Assembly: GCF_003576645.1 (NCBI RefSeq) | Contig: NC_044920.1 | Span: forward strand, 631,866 to 695,865 | Origin: Ipomoea triloba | Taxonomy: Eukaryota > Streptophyta > Magnoliopsida > Solanales > Convolvulaceae | Length of the DNA: 64,000 nt | Direction: 5' to 3' | Shown here: piece after piece, positions 48,781-60,291 of the stretch | Layout of the letters: each line of letters starts with the position of its first letter | Numbering within the stretch: position 1 is the stretch's first letter | Made by a program: the position numbers and the translations under genes | Notes under the pieces: model-generated | What the model was told of the DNA's origin: nothing | What the model saw: the letters and a program-made list of their open reading frames with translations, nothing else | Database searches by the model: none

Positions 48781-48954
48781 TCTGCAATTGACATATTTTA
48801 ATTTATAGTACATGCAGTTAAAAGTTTGTGTCTGTAAATCCTATAAATAAATTGAAGTCGCATAACATGGTAATAACTACAAACACATAAACTATTAATT
48901 GTAGACACATAAAATGTTAACTGAGACACATAATGTCCAAATGCCTTGGTGAGT

Positions 48955-50300
48955 CATAGAGTGGTGTTTTCAATGGCAAAAGTGAAGCAAAAGATCAAGG
49001 CATTGCAATTCTTGCATAACATGTCAACGTCTTAGTATTTTGACCATATCTCAGTGTAAGAATGTCAAAATCGCGTGACTTTTGCCCCATTGGAAAACCA
49101 ACTCAAAATGCTACAACTTCCATGAAGATTATCAAGCCTAATTTTGGCGTTAAAATGGTCAAAAACAGTAAGGAAGTCATTTTATCATAATGCACAGGCG
49201 CCTACGCGCTGATGTCTCAGCCCGTGCACCATTAACCTCCAAAGTGATTTTCTTACTGTTTTCTACATTGAAAACTATACACCCATATCGCAGCCCGTGT
49301 AGCTACTCTTGTTCACCATTTAAGCTTATTTACACCCATTTCTACTCGGTTTTGATCTCTATAGATGAACCCTAGTTGATTTCTTTCACTTCCTTGCATA
49401 TTTTAAAGTTAGATTAGGCTTAAATTTAAGTTCATAAACATATTTAAAGCTTGTAATGAAGGGTTATACTTGTATTTCAAGACTTTATCTTTCATTTCAA
49501 TAGATAAGTTATGTTTCCTTTTATATCTTTTATTTGCAATATGTATGCTTTATACTTGTGCTCTTATGCATGTTATTAATTCTTATGAATCATGATTCAT
49601 GAGTACTTAGTTTATGAGTTTGGGTTTGGGTTATCATTTATTTAGATGCTTTATTTGTGATTATTGCATAATGGGTAGAAATGTCTAACTTAGGGTTCAT
49701 TGAGATTATGAAGGAATTGCGCTAGATTATTGTTATTGTTTGATTGCACACATTCATTAGCAAGTGTTGGAAGATTTTTAGCATCAATGAAAATTGGGTC
49801 AAGATTGACACTCCTTGCATAATCCATATTTTCCACTATGAAAATTGGTGAAATAGGGGGATTTAGATGCTTAGTGTACTTGAAGGACTTAGAATTGATA
49901 CGCCATGAGAGTGGGCAATTCGATCTTAGTCCTAATTCTTGTTTAATTAATTAGATGATCACGATAGTAGTTTTTAGACTAGAATTATTACTTGCATCTC
50001 CTCAATTCCTCGGTTATGTGTTCTCTCCTAATCCAATAGGTTTGCTTGGATCTAGACGATAATACTCTCTAACTTGAGTTATATTTCCTTTATTTCAAGG
50101 TTATCATTATCTTGTTTATATTATATGTGTTTGTTCTACCTTATTTTTGGTTGCTTAAATTTTTGTTAATATCTTAAGGCTAGTGCCTAGCTAGTTGCTA
50201 GTTATTGCATGCATATAGCGTACCATAACCCTCAATCCCTTGAGGATGACATTGTACACCCGTATAGTCACTATCACATCTCATGCTTCATCACTTATAA
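48955..50300 (+). mobile_element. LTR-like block, Ty3/gypsy Tat/Ogre style
   Basis: The block has a long pyrimidine-rich leader, conserved-looking phrases GGCGCCTACGCGC and GATCTCTATAGATGAACCC, and a 3' part reading CCCTCAATCCCTTGAGGATGAC, the style of U5 ends in large plant gypsy LTRs. No gag/pol, primer site or target duplication was found, so it is at most a solo LTR with approximate ends. Confidence 0.35.
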
Positions 50301-52690
50301 AAAAAGTAACCGGTTTGCATGCCCCTAGAGCATTGGTTTAGTGGATGAGAAAAAAATCTCACTTAAGACTTGCTTCAAGCGATAGGGTGGATGGGATCCA
50401 ATTCCTGTCACAAACATTGAAAGTTACATTTGGGCTTGAATTAAACTACTTGTGTGAAGAAGTGTACAATTAGGTATTGAATTTCAAAGCTATATTGATT
50501 TGGTTTACCTTCTTCATTAGCTTAATTGGGAGCGAGTTTACATGATTCAGGACATAGTCCAACTATAATTAGCTGGTATGCACACAAGAGATGCATGTTG
50601 AGGAGCATAATATCTGTAAAATATAAACGTGTAAATCAATTATCAGTTTAACTTTTAGTTAGCGAAAAATATCTTTTAGTTGACTTCAACATGCTACATA
50701 TTTACTACTACATGTGGCAAGTAAACGTTGGCGGTTTAATTTAATGCTGGGATATATTTCTTACCTAAATTGTACAAAGACCTTAATTATTACTTGAAGA
50801 AATCAAACCCTAGCTAGGTAGTTTGCGTGTGGGACAATGGAGTTATTGTTAACCAAGCCCTACTCATAATATATATTCAACCATATCTGCCAGCACAATA
50901 ACAACAATCCTATGTCGATGCATTAACTTTGAATACTCATATAGAGTGGGGATATTGAACACCTTTTATAATATAAGATAAAAATATTTATTTCGACAAA
51001 TACTTCCATTTGGGATTGTCAAATTATCTATTCTTGAGAATAACATTTGATTCATTACTGTTGGCATATACATACATCCATCATATATTTTCTTATATTT
51101 TTTTATGGTAATAATATATGTAGACATTATATTAGAGCAATGTAATAAATAAATTAAATTTGATTTCGTTTACATTTTAATTAGTAAGGATTAATTAGTT
51201 ATTTCCTAATATATAAATATTAAATTTATAAAAAATAGTTTACATTATTATTATTATTATTATTATTAAAATATTTTCTTGATATTCTTCAAAATTGATA
51301 AATGGAATAGGCCGACTAGGAATATAATAAAAATTTTATTATTTAGTTTGCTATATGAATAGACATTGTGAATTGTATCTCAATATTTGATTGGTTTAAC
51401 ATGTGTGTGTGTAAACACGTGCGCACGTACACACATAGAGAGACACACATATTACTAATTTTTATACGTGCAATGCATGAAAGTAAGTATCCAATGTAAA
51501 AATCCTGATTATATTAAAATAATTTAAAAAATAATAATAAATATTTTATTCATCATAGTGTTTATAATAGTCTAGGTAAATGAAACAAGTTTGTAATGAT
51601 ATAAGTATATGATGTATTCAATGTAGAATTTTAATGACTTTCGTAAACGTTTTAATATGAAAAAAGTCATTCAAAATCAATGACAGTCTAAAAGTTTGTT
51701 ATACAGATTTTAGTCTTTGCAAAGTTTATAAAAGTATATAAAGATTCTATACAAATAATTTAAAATATAAAACTTCATATAAGTTTGAATTGAATACCAC
51801 TTTAACTTGTTTCTTGGTGGTGATTTATGCCACCGTTTATTAGAGTAGTTGAAAACTAAATTAATAGCATGTGGACGAAGTCAGCAATGTGGATTTCTTG
51901 CCCACGGTATGTGAATCTGTGACAATTACTAAAAACCCAAACTGCATTCCACATGCAATTCAAACTTTATATAAATAAGGAAAAATATCAAATAAATTCT
52001 CTTAACTTTTGATGAAAAGTAATTAGACTTTCAAAATTTTAAAATTGTAATTAATCAATCAAATTTAGTAAAAACATTCATATAAGCGATGTTTACTGGT
52101 AACCAATATATGTTACCAGTAATATTATGGTAACGTGACATGATTTTGTTTACTTAACTATTGGACCTGAGTTGGGCAAATTATACCATGAATCATAGTC
52201 TACCTTACATTGTAGATCGTGGTTTAAAAATAACATTTAAATTTTGTATCTGTAATTTTTTTACGTGTAGTGGGGAGAAGGTGAGGAAGGCGACTGTTGC
52301 TTTCCTTTGCACTTTAAAGCCCCCACTTGGCAAAGTTTCAATTCGCCACTGCCACTTCGCACTTTAAATGCATGCATATCCACTTCCCATTGTCCCATAG
52401 GGCCATAGCCCGCTTATTAATTGGTATTATACATGTGACAAATTACACTTTAAGACACATAATTGATTCTTCTCCAAAAAAAAAAAATTGATTCTTAACA
52501 ATTACAATGTGAAGGCCGCAACCGCTAATGTCCTTTGGTAGTAGGTACTAATCTTTTCATCTAAAAAGTTGTTGAGTCATAATAATTTACCTCTCCACCA
52601 TCTTATCGGGTCGAGGTGTGAAGACCTTGGGAGCAATAAAAAAATAAGGCAAGCATAGTTATCATAAGTTACAAATTATTATTATTATTA
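50300..52690. other. Intergenic
   Basis: AT-rich with an (ATT)n tract at about 51246-51272 and a CACGTGCGCACGTACACAC palindromic patch near 51417. It also has a dispersed ACCATGGAC-family copy at 52173-52250. No gene. Confidence 0.4.
52173..52250 (+). repeat. ACCATGGAC-family dispersed repeat, partial
   Basis: GGGCAAATTATACCATGAAT followed by AGTCTACCTTACATTGTAG, a third clear copy of the 18896 family. Confidence 0.65.
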
Positions 52691-52692
52691 TT

Positions 52693-52800
52693 ATTGGTTA
52701 GGTTGTTGACTTGGTAATCACAAAATTACAAGTTCGAATCCTATCAGGAGTCCAACATTCCGCCATTGAAACATGAAGTTGACTGCTACGCAGGTATAAG
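52693..52800 (+). mobile_element. tRNA-derived SINE-like fragment
   Basis: GTTAGGTTGTTGACTTGGTA (box A-like) and ACAAGTTCGAATCCTATC (box B) lie at tRNA-like spacing. An (ATT)n tract directly precedes it. Not a functional tRNA: the arms do not pair. Confidence 0.45.
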
Positions 52801-53079
52801 AAAATAAAATTGTACCTCGATTTCTAACTATAGATAAATACTTGATATTGACAGAGACTATATATCTATATGGTATATGAGAGTTTTTGGTAATAAATTG
52901 TATTAAAAGGTCACACATGCATGTATTTGACTTATTCGAATTCCCCGCACCACTTTTTTTTTTCTTTTCTTTTTTTACATTTTTGTAATCAAAATACATG
53001 TAAAATTTAAGAACAAAACAATAATAAGTTTCATGACAAATAGTCACCTTAGTGTATAATAATTAGGAGTGATCTTTTT

Positions 53080-53089
53080 CTATATATAG
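53080..53089 (+). promoter_or_regulatory. TATA box of the KCS gene
   Basis: CTATATATAG lies 100 bp upstream of the ATG at 53181, leaving a leader of about 65-70 bases. Confidence 0.65.
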
Positions 53090-53180
53090 TGGACGTATAC
53101 ATACTTTCCCACAATTCAAACATAGAACCTAACTACCTAAGATCATTGTTTCTCTCCGACCAACCAAAAATACAATAATA

Positions 53181-54590
53181 ATGACGATAATACAAACCCT
53201 CCAAATATCTTTCCTATCCCTGTTATGTTTCACTTTCCTCCTCCACACCGCCTTATCCTACGCCCCTTTCACCGCCGTCCTCCTCCGCCACCACCTCCCC
53301 TTTTGTCTATCCTGCGCCGCTTGCGCCCTCATCTGCTTAGTCCACCACCTTCGCTCCCGCCCATACCCCGTCTTCTTGCTAAATTACGCATGTTACAAGC
53401 CGCCGCCCCACAGAAAATGTTCGTACCAGGTTGCCGAGTCTTTCGTCCGCCGGAACGAACGTTTGTCCGATGAAACAATCGAATTCATGCGTAACATTTA
53501 CGTGAAATCTGGATTGGGGGACGAAACCTACGCGCCGCCGTTTATATTTGATGGGGATTGTGCTCCGACGCTAAAATGCGCCCGTCAAGAGGCGGAAGAG
53601 GGTATAGTATCTTCAGTTGATTGCCTCTTGGCTAAAACCCTAATTGACCCTCAGTGTATTGACGCCGTTATCGTTACATGCGGCAGTTTTTCGCCGTCTC
53701 CGTCGCTCTCGTCGTTCATCGTGAACCGTTATAACATTAAACCCGACGTGAAAACGTATGATCTGAGTGGAATGGGATGTAGCTCCGGCGTGATTTCTGT
53801 TGATTTTGCGGCGAGGATTTTACGTAGCAGGCGAAAGGTCCAAAATGCCCTTGTCGTAGCCACCGAGAGCATTTCCCTGAATTGGTACACGGGGGCAAAT
53901 CGGTCAATGCTCGTCACGAATTGTATCTTCCGAGTCGGTTGCACGGCCGCGGTCATCACTAACGACCCGGCCCAGAGACGAGTCGCGAAGATGGAACTCG
54001 TCGACTCGCTCCGGACTCACCACGGCGCGGATGACGACGCGTACAGAGCCGCGTTTCAAGAGGAAGATGGAGACGGTCTCACAGGAGTGTCACTCACAAA
54101 AGACTTAATTAGGGTGGCCGGGGAGGGCCTACGTAAACATATCACAATCCTCGCGCCACGAGTCCTCCCACTTAATCAACTCGGGAGGTACCTCGTCGCC
54201 GCTCTGACAACCGCGCTCTCACCCGGCGGCGAGTCAAAGCGGGCGGTGCCGGATTTGACGACGGCATTTGAGCACATGTGCATACACACCGGCGGGAAGG
54301 CGGTGATCGAACAAGTGGCGAGAGTTTTACGCCTGAGCGAGGACGTGACCGAGCCAGCACGGATGAGTTTGAACCGGTTCGGCAACACGTCCAGTAGCCT
54401 TGTGTTTTACGAGTTGGCTTATTTTGAAGCAAAAAAGAGGGTGAAGAAAGGTGACAAGATGTGGATGATAGCATTTGGGACAGGGTTTAAGGTTGGCAGT
54501 CTTGTCTGGAAGTGGATTCAAGATTCAACACAAGAATCTGATAATCCTTGGAATGATTGCATACAAAGTTACCCTTTGAAGGCTTGGTGA
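53181..54590 (+). CDS. KCS: 3-ketoacyl-CoA synthase (FAE1-type KCS)
   Basis: A single exon of 469 residues. Family role: condensation of malonyl-CoA with long-chain acyl-CoA in the ER fatty-acid elongase, feeding waxes, suberin or sphingolipids. Two hydrophobic N-terminal segments (about 7-27 and 38-57) fit the usual membrane anchors. The active-site Cys200 is in SGMGCSSG; His365 and His369 are in FEHMCIHTGG; Asn402 is in NRFGNTSSS. The position that is His in LHRFGNTSSS of FAE1 is Asn398 here, and GG(A/S)A in the NCLFRMGGAA block reads CTAA. At 469 residues it is shorter than the usual 490-530, like KCS7/KCS21-type members. No intron, as in many KCS genes. Codon use is GC-richer than its flanks. 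Confidence 0.95.
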   Translation: MTIIQTLQISFLSLLCFTFLLHTALSYAPFTAVLLRHHLPFCLSCAACALICLVHHLRSRPYPVFLLNYACYKPPPHRKCSYQVAESFVRRNERLSDETIEFMRNIYVKSGLGDETYAPPFIFDGDCAPTLKCARQEAEEGIVSSVDCLLAKTLIDPQCIDAVIVTCGSFSPSPSLSSFIVNRYNIKPDVKTYDLSGMGCSSGVISVDFAARILRSRRKVQNALVVATESISLNWYTGANRSMLVTNCIFRVGCTAAVITNDPAQRRVAKMELVDSLRTHHGADDDAYRAAFQEEDGDGLTGVSLTKDLIRVAGEGLRKHITILAPRVLPLNQLGRYLVAALTTALSPGGESKRAVPDLTTAFEHMCIHTGGKAVIEQVARVLRLSEDVTEPARMSLNRFGNTSSSLVFYELAYFEAKKRVKKGDKMWMIAFGTGFKVGSLVWKWIQDSTQESDNPWNDCIQSYPLKAW

Positions 54591-54801
54591 ATTATAACAT
54601 AATTCTAAATTCTTGAGACCTAGATTACTTCACAAGCAAATCGTGAGTCGCATAATGTGTTCTCTCAATTTTTAATATATATAGTACCATAAAACAATTA
54701 TTATTTATATTATATGAAAACTTTTAAGATAATGTTTTGTACCGGATACGATAACACATAATATGTCTGTTTTCATCTGTCATTGGGTATTGTAACATAT
54801 A

Positions 54802-54983
54802 GGGCTTGTTTGGTTATCAGCGGTTAGAAGTTAGCGGTAGCGGATTGTGTTAGCGATTATCAAATAGCAGATTGTATTAGCGGGTTTGACCAGCAAAATG
54901 TATTAGCGGTTTGTAAAAAGATGTTTGGTAAAATTAGCTGTTTAGATTAGCGGTTAACATGTGAAATGACTAAAAGGGTATAC

Positions 54984-55052
<69 letters not shown>

Positions 55053-55554
55053 ATAATAATAATAATAATAATAATAATGTTTAATTTTTTCTTTTTAAAA
55101 ACAAGAGGGAAACATTAAAGCAAACATTACAAAGAAATTAAAGCAAACATTTTTAAAAATAAACAATTAAGAAAAAAAAAACAAAGAATAAGGGGAGCCA
55201 TCCACTTCTCCCAAAAACAAAAAGAATGGATGTAATGTATGATTTTTAAATTTAAGAATTAAATAAAAGAGGGGAAAAATAGTTATTAAATTTAATTATA
55301 GGAATGCAAAGTTGCATTTTTGAAAATAGCTAAATCAGTCATATGAAAAAAAAGAGAAATAAGGGCAAAATTGGAATTTAGAAAATAAAAGGAGAAAAGC
55401 TAATGCTAAACGCTGCTCCTAGCAGCGTTTCAATTTTGGCGGTTTAGATAGCGATTCGCTAAGTGAAAAAGCCATTAACCAAACGTTTTCTTTAGCGGTT
55501 TGACAAAGTCAAACCGCTAAAAAATAGCGGATAAGCTGATAACCAAACATGGCC
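54802..55554. mobile_element. PIF/Harbinger-like non-autonomous element
   Basis: Left GGGCTTGTTTGGTTATCAGC and right (reverse complement) GGCCATGTTTGGTTATCAGC are terminal inverted repeats. A 3-bp ATA flanks both sides. Subterminal regions repeat AGCGGTT many times in both orientations. The core holds (AT)n (54988-55046) and (AAT)n (55050-55078). Confidence 0.75.
54988..55046. repeat. (AT)n microsatellite
   Basis: About 29 AT units inside the PIF-like element. Confidence 0.95.
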
Positions 55555-56346
55555 ATAATGGTGGCATTGCAAGTAGTGTAATTAAGCTGTTTGAGTCGCA
55601 TTTTAATCTATTTCAACAAATAAACCACACATGACAGAAATATTATTATCTACAAAGTACTTCACACTTTTTATGAAGTTATTCAAGTGGTCAGCATAAC
55701 TCTCATACCTAGATCATGAGTCTTTATTTTTTTGATCAAGTATATAGCGCAAGCTAATTGAGAATTATAAATATGCACAACATACAATTATAAAGTGCCA
55801 ACGATAAAAATGAACAGGCATAATCTCATGAAGTTGGAAAGTAAGTCTTGATTGACACAATACAAGTTACTAACGGAGTTAACTACATCATATAACGTCC
55901 TTCTATTGGGTAGTTAAGGTCAATTATTATACGTATAAGTTGTTGATATAACGGGAGTGTGATGTGTGGTGGTCGAAATGACCTATCAAGCAGTGGAGAT
56001 TGAAAAACCTGCTGATATTGAGATTTGTAAGCTTACTAATATGGTTTTGTTAGGAGTTAAAGTTCAAAGTTGAATTACACTTCTAAATATTTAGAGTGGT
56101 GATTTGATTGATTTTCAAAAAAAAAAAAGAGTGGTGATTTGATCCTTATCCCTAAAAAAAAAAAAAATATCATACCGTATTATTATTACAAACTTTGGGG
56201 TTCCAAATGAAATTATTCTTTTTTATTAATTTATTTGGTTTTATGAACCCGTTATAGACTTATAGCATACCGAAAATAACCGAATCTTCAACTCCAAATC
56301 TGACTGAAATTCATTCCGCATTTTCCCCCCAAAGTCGTTAATCGTT

Positions 56347-58368
56347 ATGAGTAGCAGTAACAATTCACTCACGTCGTCGCCGGCAAGGTCTTCGATATCT
56401 ACGACGGCGATTGTCGGTGCTAATGCGACAGCGGCGGCGTCTGAGGACTACCACTTCCCCGCCGATCTTATATCAATTCAAGATCGAAAGGACGAGGCTC
56501 TTCAAGGTCAGTCTGTTGTATCCCCATTTTGGATTATTTTATGTTCTTGATCATCCGGCGATTCAGAAATTTCATTTTAAAGGCGGACCATAACTTGTTT
56601 ATTTACAAATAATATTTAAAATATGAATTGCGTATAAAAGATTTTGATTTCGTTAGATCAAGCGTACCACAATGCCAAAAGTCCTTATAGACAGCTCCCA
56701 CATAGGAGTCTTAGTTGCATAGTTTTTGTTCTTGCTAGGACTCGAATAACCTGATTATGATACTATTTACTAGTATTAGATGCTTATCACTATTTTAAAA
56801 GTTATAATTAGTAGCGAAAGTACAACTCTATTTTCGAGACAGAGTGCTGGACTTGATCCTTTACTCGCAACCGCCCAACAATCTCCTAGCCACCAATTGA
56901 TGGACTTGGTCATTTACCGGACTCCGCCCAACAAATTTTTTCTCATTATTGCTTAGTTTATGGACTCCTTGTGGATTGTTTGAGATAATTAATTCCAGGT
57001 TTAATCCCGAGATTATATTCCTAATTCACAGAGTGCATAACTATCAATGTTGATATAAATAATCCAAACTACTGGAAAGTGGATAGAAAGATGGACAATT
57101 TTCATCCAATTTCTAATAGTTGAGGCACTACAGATGGTCTGCTCTGTTGGAAATTGGTCAGTTTTTATCACCTATATACAGAAAGTTGGGCATTACTCAT
57201 CTCTCAACTTTGAAATAGCTCAAATAGTTATTTGTTAACAAAAATTAAAGGAAAATCACATAGGAAAGGTAAACCACACTAGGAAGACCATGTAGGATGG
57301 GCTCGACCGAGAGGGTATTAACAAGAATTGAATTTGTGACTTTCTGGTATGAGAATCATGTTGCACTCACTCGCCCACCCCTTTTGGGCCAAAACATTTA
57401 ATTTCCTTCTTGAAGTGCATTGTAGCGGATTTACTATGAACCCTACCTGTTGCAACAATCTAATAAGTTAACAAAACTAATAGCATTTTGGACATTCATA
57501 GCCCAATGCATTTCATGTTTAAGGACTTTGCTAGTAAAGCTCATCCTCATTTGCTTGTTGTTTTCTTCTAAATTCAGTTAACTATTTTCACAGACTTTCA
57601 CTAGCATATAGTTTAACAAAGGTTGGCTGCTTCAAATTTGGCATGTATAGTTTATGTTTCACACTTATTTGAGTAATACCATAATCCTCAGTTTGATACA
57701 AACTTATTACTTACCAAAATTATAACTTCACACGTGTGCCAATGCTAAACAGCAAAGAACATTTCCCAAATTCTGTTTGTTGCATCTCAAATCTGATGTG
57801 ATGGTTGCACTCAATAAAGTGGCTAAATCGCTAGATGAAGATAGTTGGATGTTTGATGGAGCTCGGTCTCATATGCACCTTATTTCAAGACCAGGTAACT
57901 GCTAAGATCAAACTCTTACCATTGCGCAAAAAACTATAGCTAGTAATGAAGGCGCAACTTTATTTCCTTATACCGCCACACATGACTCCACCGGATGCTG
58001 GACTTGGCCATTTACCGGTCTCCATCAAACAATTCTCCCTCCCAGCACTTGACACTTGGCTCTGTTATGATCAAGCGTAGGGATGTCAATTGGGCCAACT
58101 CGCTGGATTTTGAACCAGCCCTGCAGGGTTGTTGGGCTTATCCGCTTGGGCTAAATGGTTTTTCATTTTTTTTCTTTTTGGGTTGGGTTGGCCCTAAACC
58201 TAAATTGCGGGCTGCTGGGCTAATCCAGCGGGTTGAATCACTAAGCAAAAATTGAAAAATAAGAGTGGGTATCCAAATGGACCACAATTGGTGGAGCAGG
58301 ATGAGTTTAAAAAAAAAAAATTACCTACCATGTCAGAATGGGATAATGTTGATAAAATTATGTTTAAT

Positions 58369-58399
<31 letters not shown>

Positions 58400-59109
58400 C
58401 GCGTAATCTGTGTGTGTATATATTTACAATTATACATATTTAATATATAATTATATATATAATCTGTGTGTATATATTTACAATTTTGTTAATAGGGTAA
58501 TCATTTTCAGATAATATGAAATTAATAAAATGTCATAATATATACGGAGTATAATCCATCCAAAGTTCATTCCCCCCAGCTTAGCCTTTGACTCGAAATT
58601 TGTAAACTAATATTTTTTGGACCGTTAGAAATGATTAGCGTAAAATATATTATAATGGAAAAATGTGCCAACGTGGGACATTTGTGTTTTCCTAATTTTC
58701 TCATGCAAATAAACAAAATGTGAACCAAAAAATAAATGCATCGAAATAATAAAAATAATCTATTATAAAGAAAGCAAAATAAAAGTAGATAGTGGGGGCA
58801 AAGACACTAATTTCAACATTCAATATTGGAATTTATTCGAGCTTGAACAAAAAATATATATATTTTTGAATCCAGCCATTATAATACTCCGTAGAATAAA
58901 GTTCATGTCATCAAATCTTTCAATTGTAATTTCAATCATTAAGTTTGTCAAATTATACAATTATACATATTTAATATGGAGTATATAATTATATATATAG
59001 TATGTGTGTGTACTGTACATATATATATATATATGTGTGAGGAGTATATAATTATATATATAGTATGTGTGTGTACTGTACATATATATGTGTGTACTGT
59101 AGACACACA

Positions 59110-59164
<55 letters not shown>

Positions 59165-60229
59165 NNNNNNNNNNNNNNNNNNNNNNNNNNNNNNNNNNNN
59201 NNNNNNNNNNNNNNNNNNNNNNNNNNNNNNNNNNNNNNNNNNNNNNNNNNNNNNNNNNNNNNNNNNNNNNNNNNNNNNNNNNNNNNNNNNNNNNNNNNNN
59301 NNNNNNNNNNNNNNNNNNNNNNNNNNNNNNNNNNNNNNNNNNNNNNNNNNNNNNNNNNNNNNNNNNNNNNNNNNNNNNNNNNNNNNNNNNNNNNNNNNNN
59401 NNNNNNNNNNNNNNNNNNNNNNNNNNNNNNNNNNNNNNNNNNNNNNNNNNNNNNNNNNNNNNNNNNNNNNNNNNNNNNNNNNNNNNNNNNNNNNNNNNNN
59501 NNNNNNNNNNNNNNNNNNNNNNNNNNNNNNNNNNNNNNNNNNNNNNNNNNNNNNNNNNNNNNNNNNNNNNNNNNNNNNNNNNNNNNNNNNNNNNNNNNNN
59601 NNNNNNNNNNNNNNNNNNNNNNNNNNNNNNNNNNNNNNNNNNNNNNNNNNNNNNNNNNNNNATACGGAGTATAATCCATCCAAAGTTCATTCCCCCCAGC
59701 TTAGCCTTTGACTCGAAATTTGTAAACTAATATTTTTTGGACCGTTAGAAATGATTAGCGTAAAATATATTATAATGGAAAAATGTGCCAACGTGGGACA
59801 TTTGTGTTTTCCTAATTTTCTCATGCAAATAAACAAAATGTGAACCAAAAAATAAATGCATCGAAATAATAAAAATAATCTATTATAAAGAAAGCAAAAT
59901 AAAAGTAGATAGTGGGGGCAAAGACACTAATTTCAACATTCAATATTGGAATTTATTCGAGCTTGAACAAAAAATATATATATTTTTGAATCCAGCCATT
60001 ATAATACTCCGTAGAATAAAGTTCATGTCATCAAATCTTTCAATTGTAATTTCAATCATTAAGTTTGTCAAATTATACAATTATACATATTTAATATGGA
60101 GTATATAATTATATATATAGTATGTGTGTGTACTGTACATATATATATATATATGTGTGAGGAGTATATAATTATATATATAGTATGTGTGTGTACTGTA
60201 CATATATATGTGTGTACTGTAGACACACA

Positions 60230-60291
<62 letters not shown>

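Larger units (their letters stand above)
54591..56346. other. Intergenic
   Basis: The KCS 3' UTR, then a PIF/Harbinger-like element (54802-55554), then AT-rich sequence with A runs (56118-56129, 56155-56167). No gene. Confidence 0.45.

Noticed and set aside
52693..52800. tRNA gene candidates at this and other box A/box B sites (3180, 22203, 57245)
   Set aside because: Internal promoter-like boxes are present but stems do not pair and no plausible anticodon loop exists; SINE-like is a better fit.
58948..59730. Open frames of 212-243 codons across the N block
   Set aside because: They consist of unresolved bases and (AT)n translated as IYIYIY; not coding.
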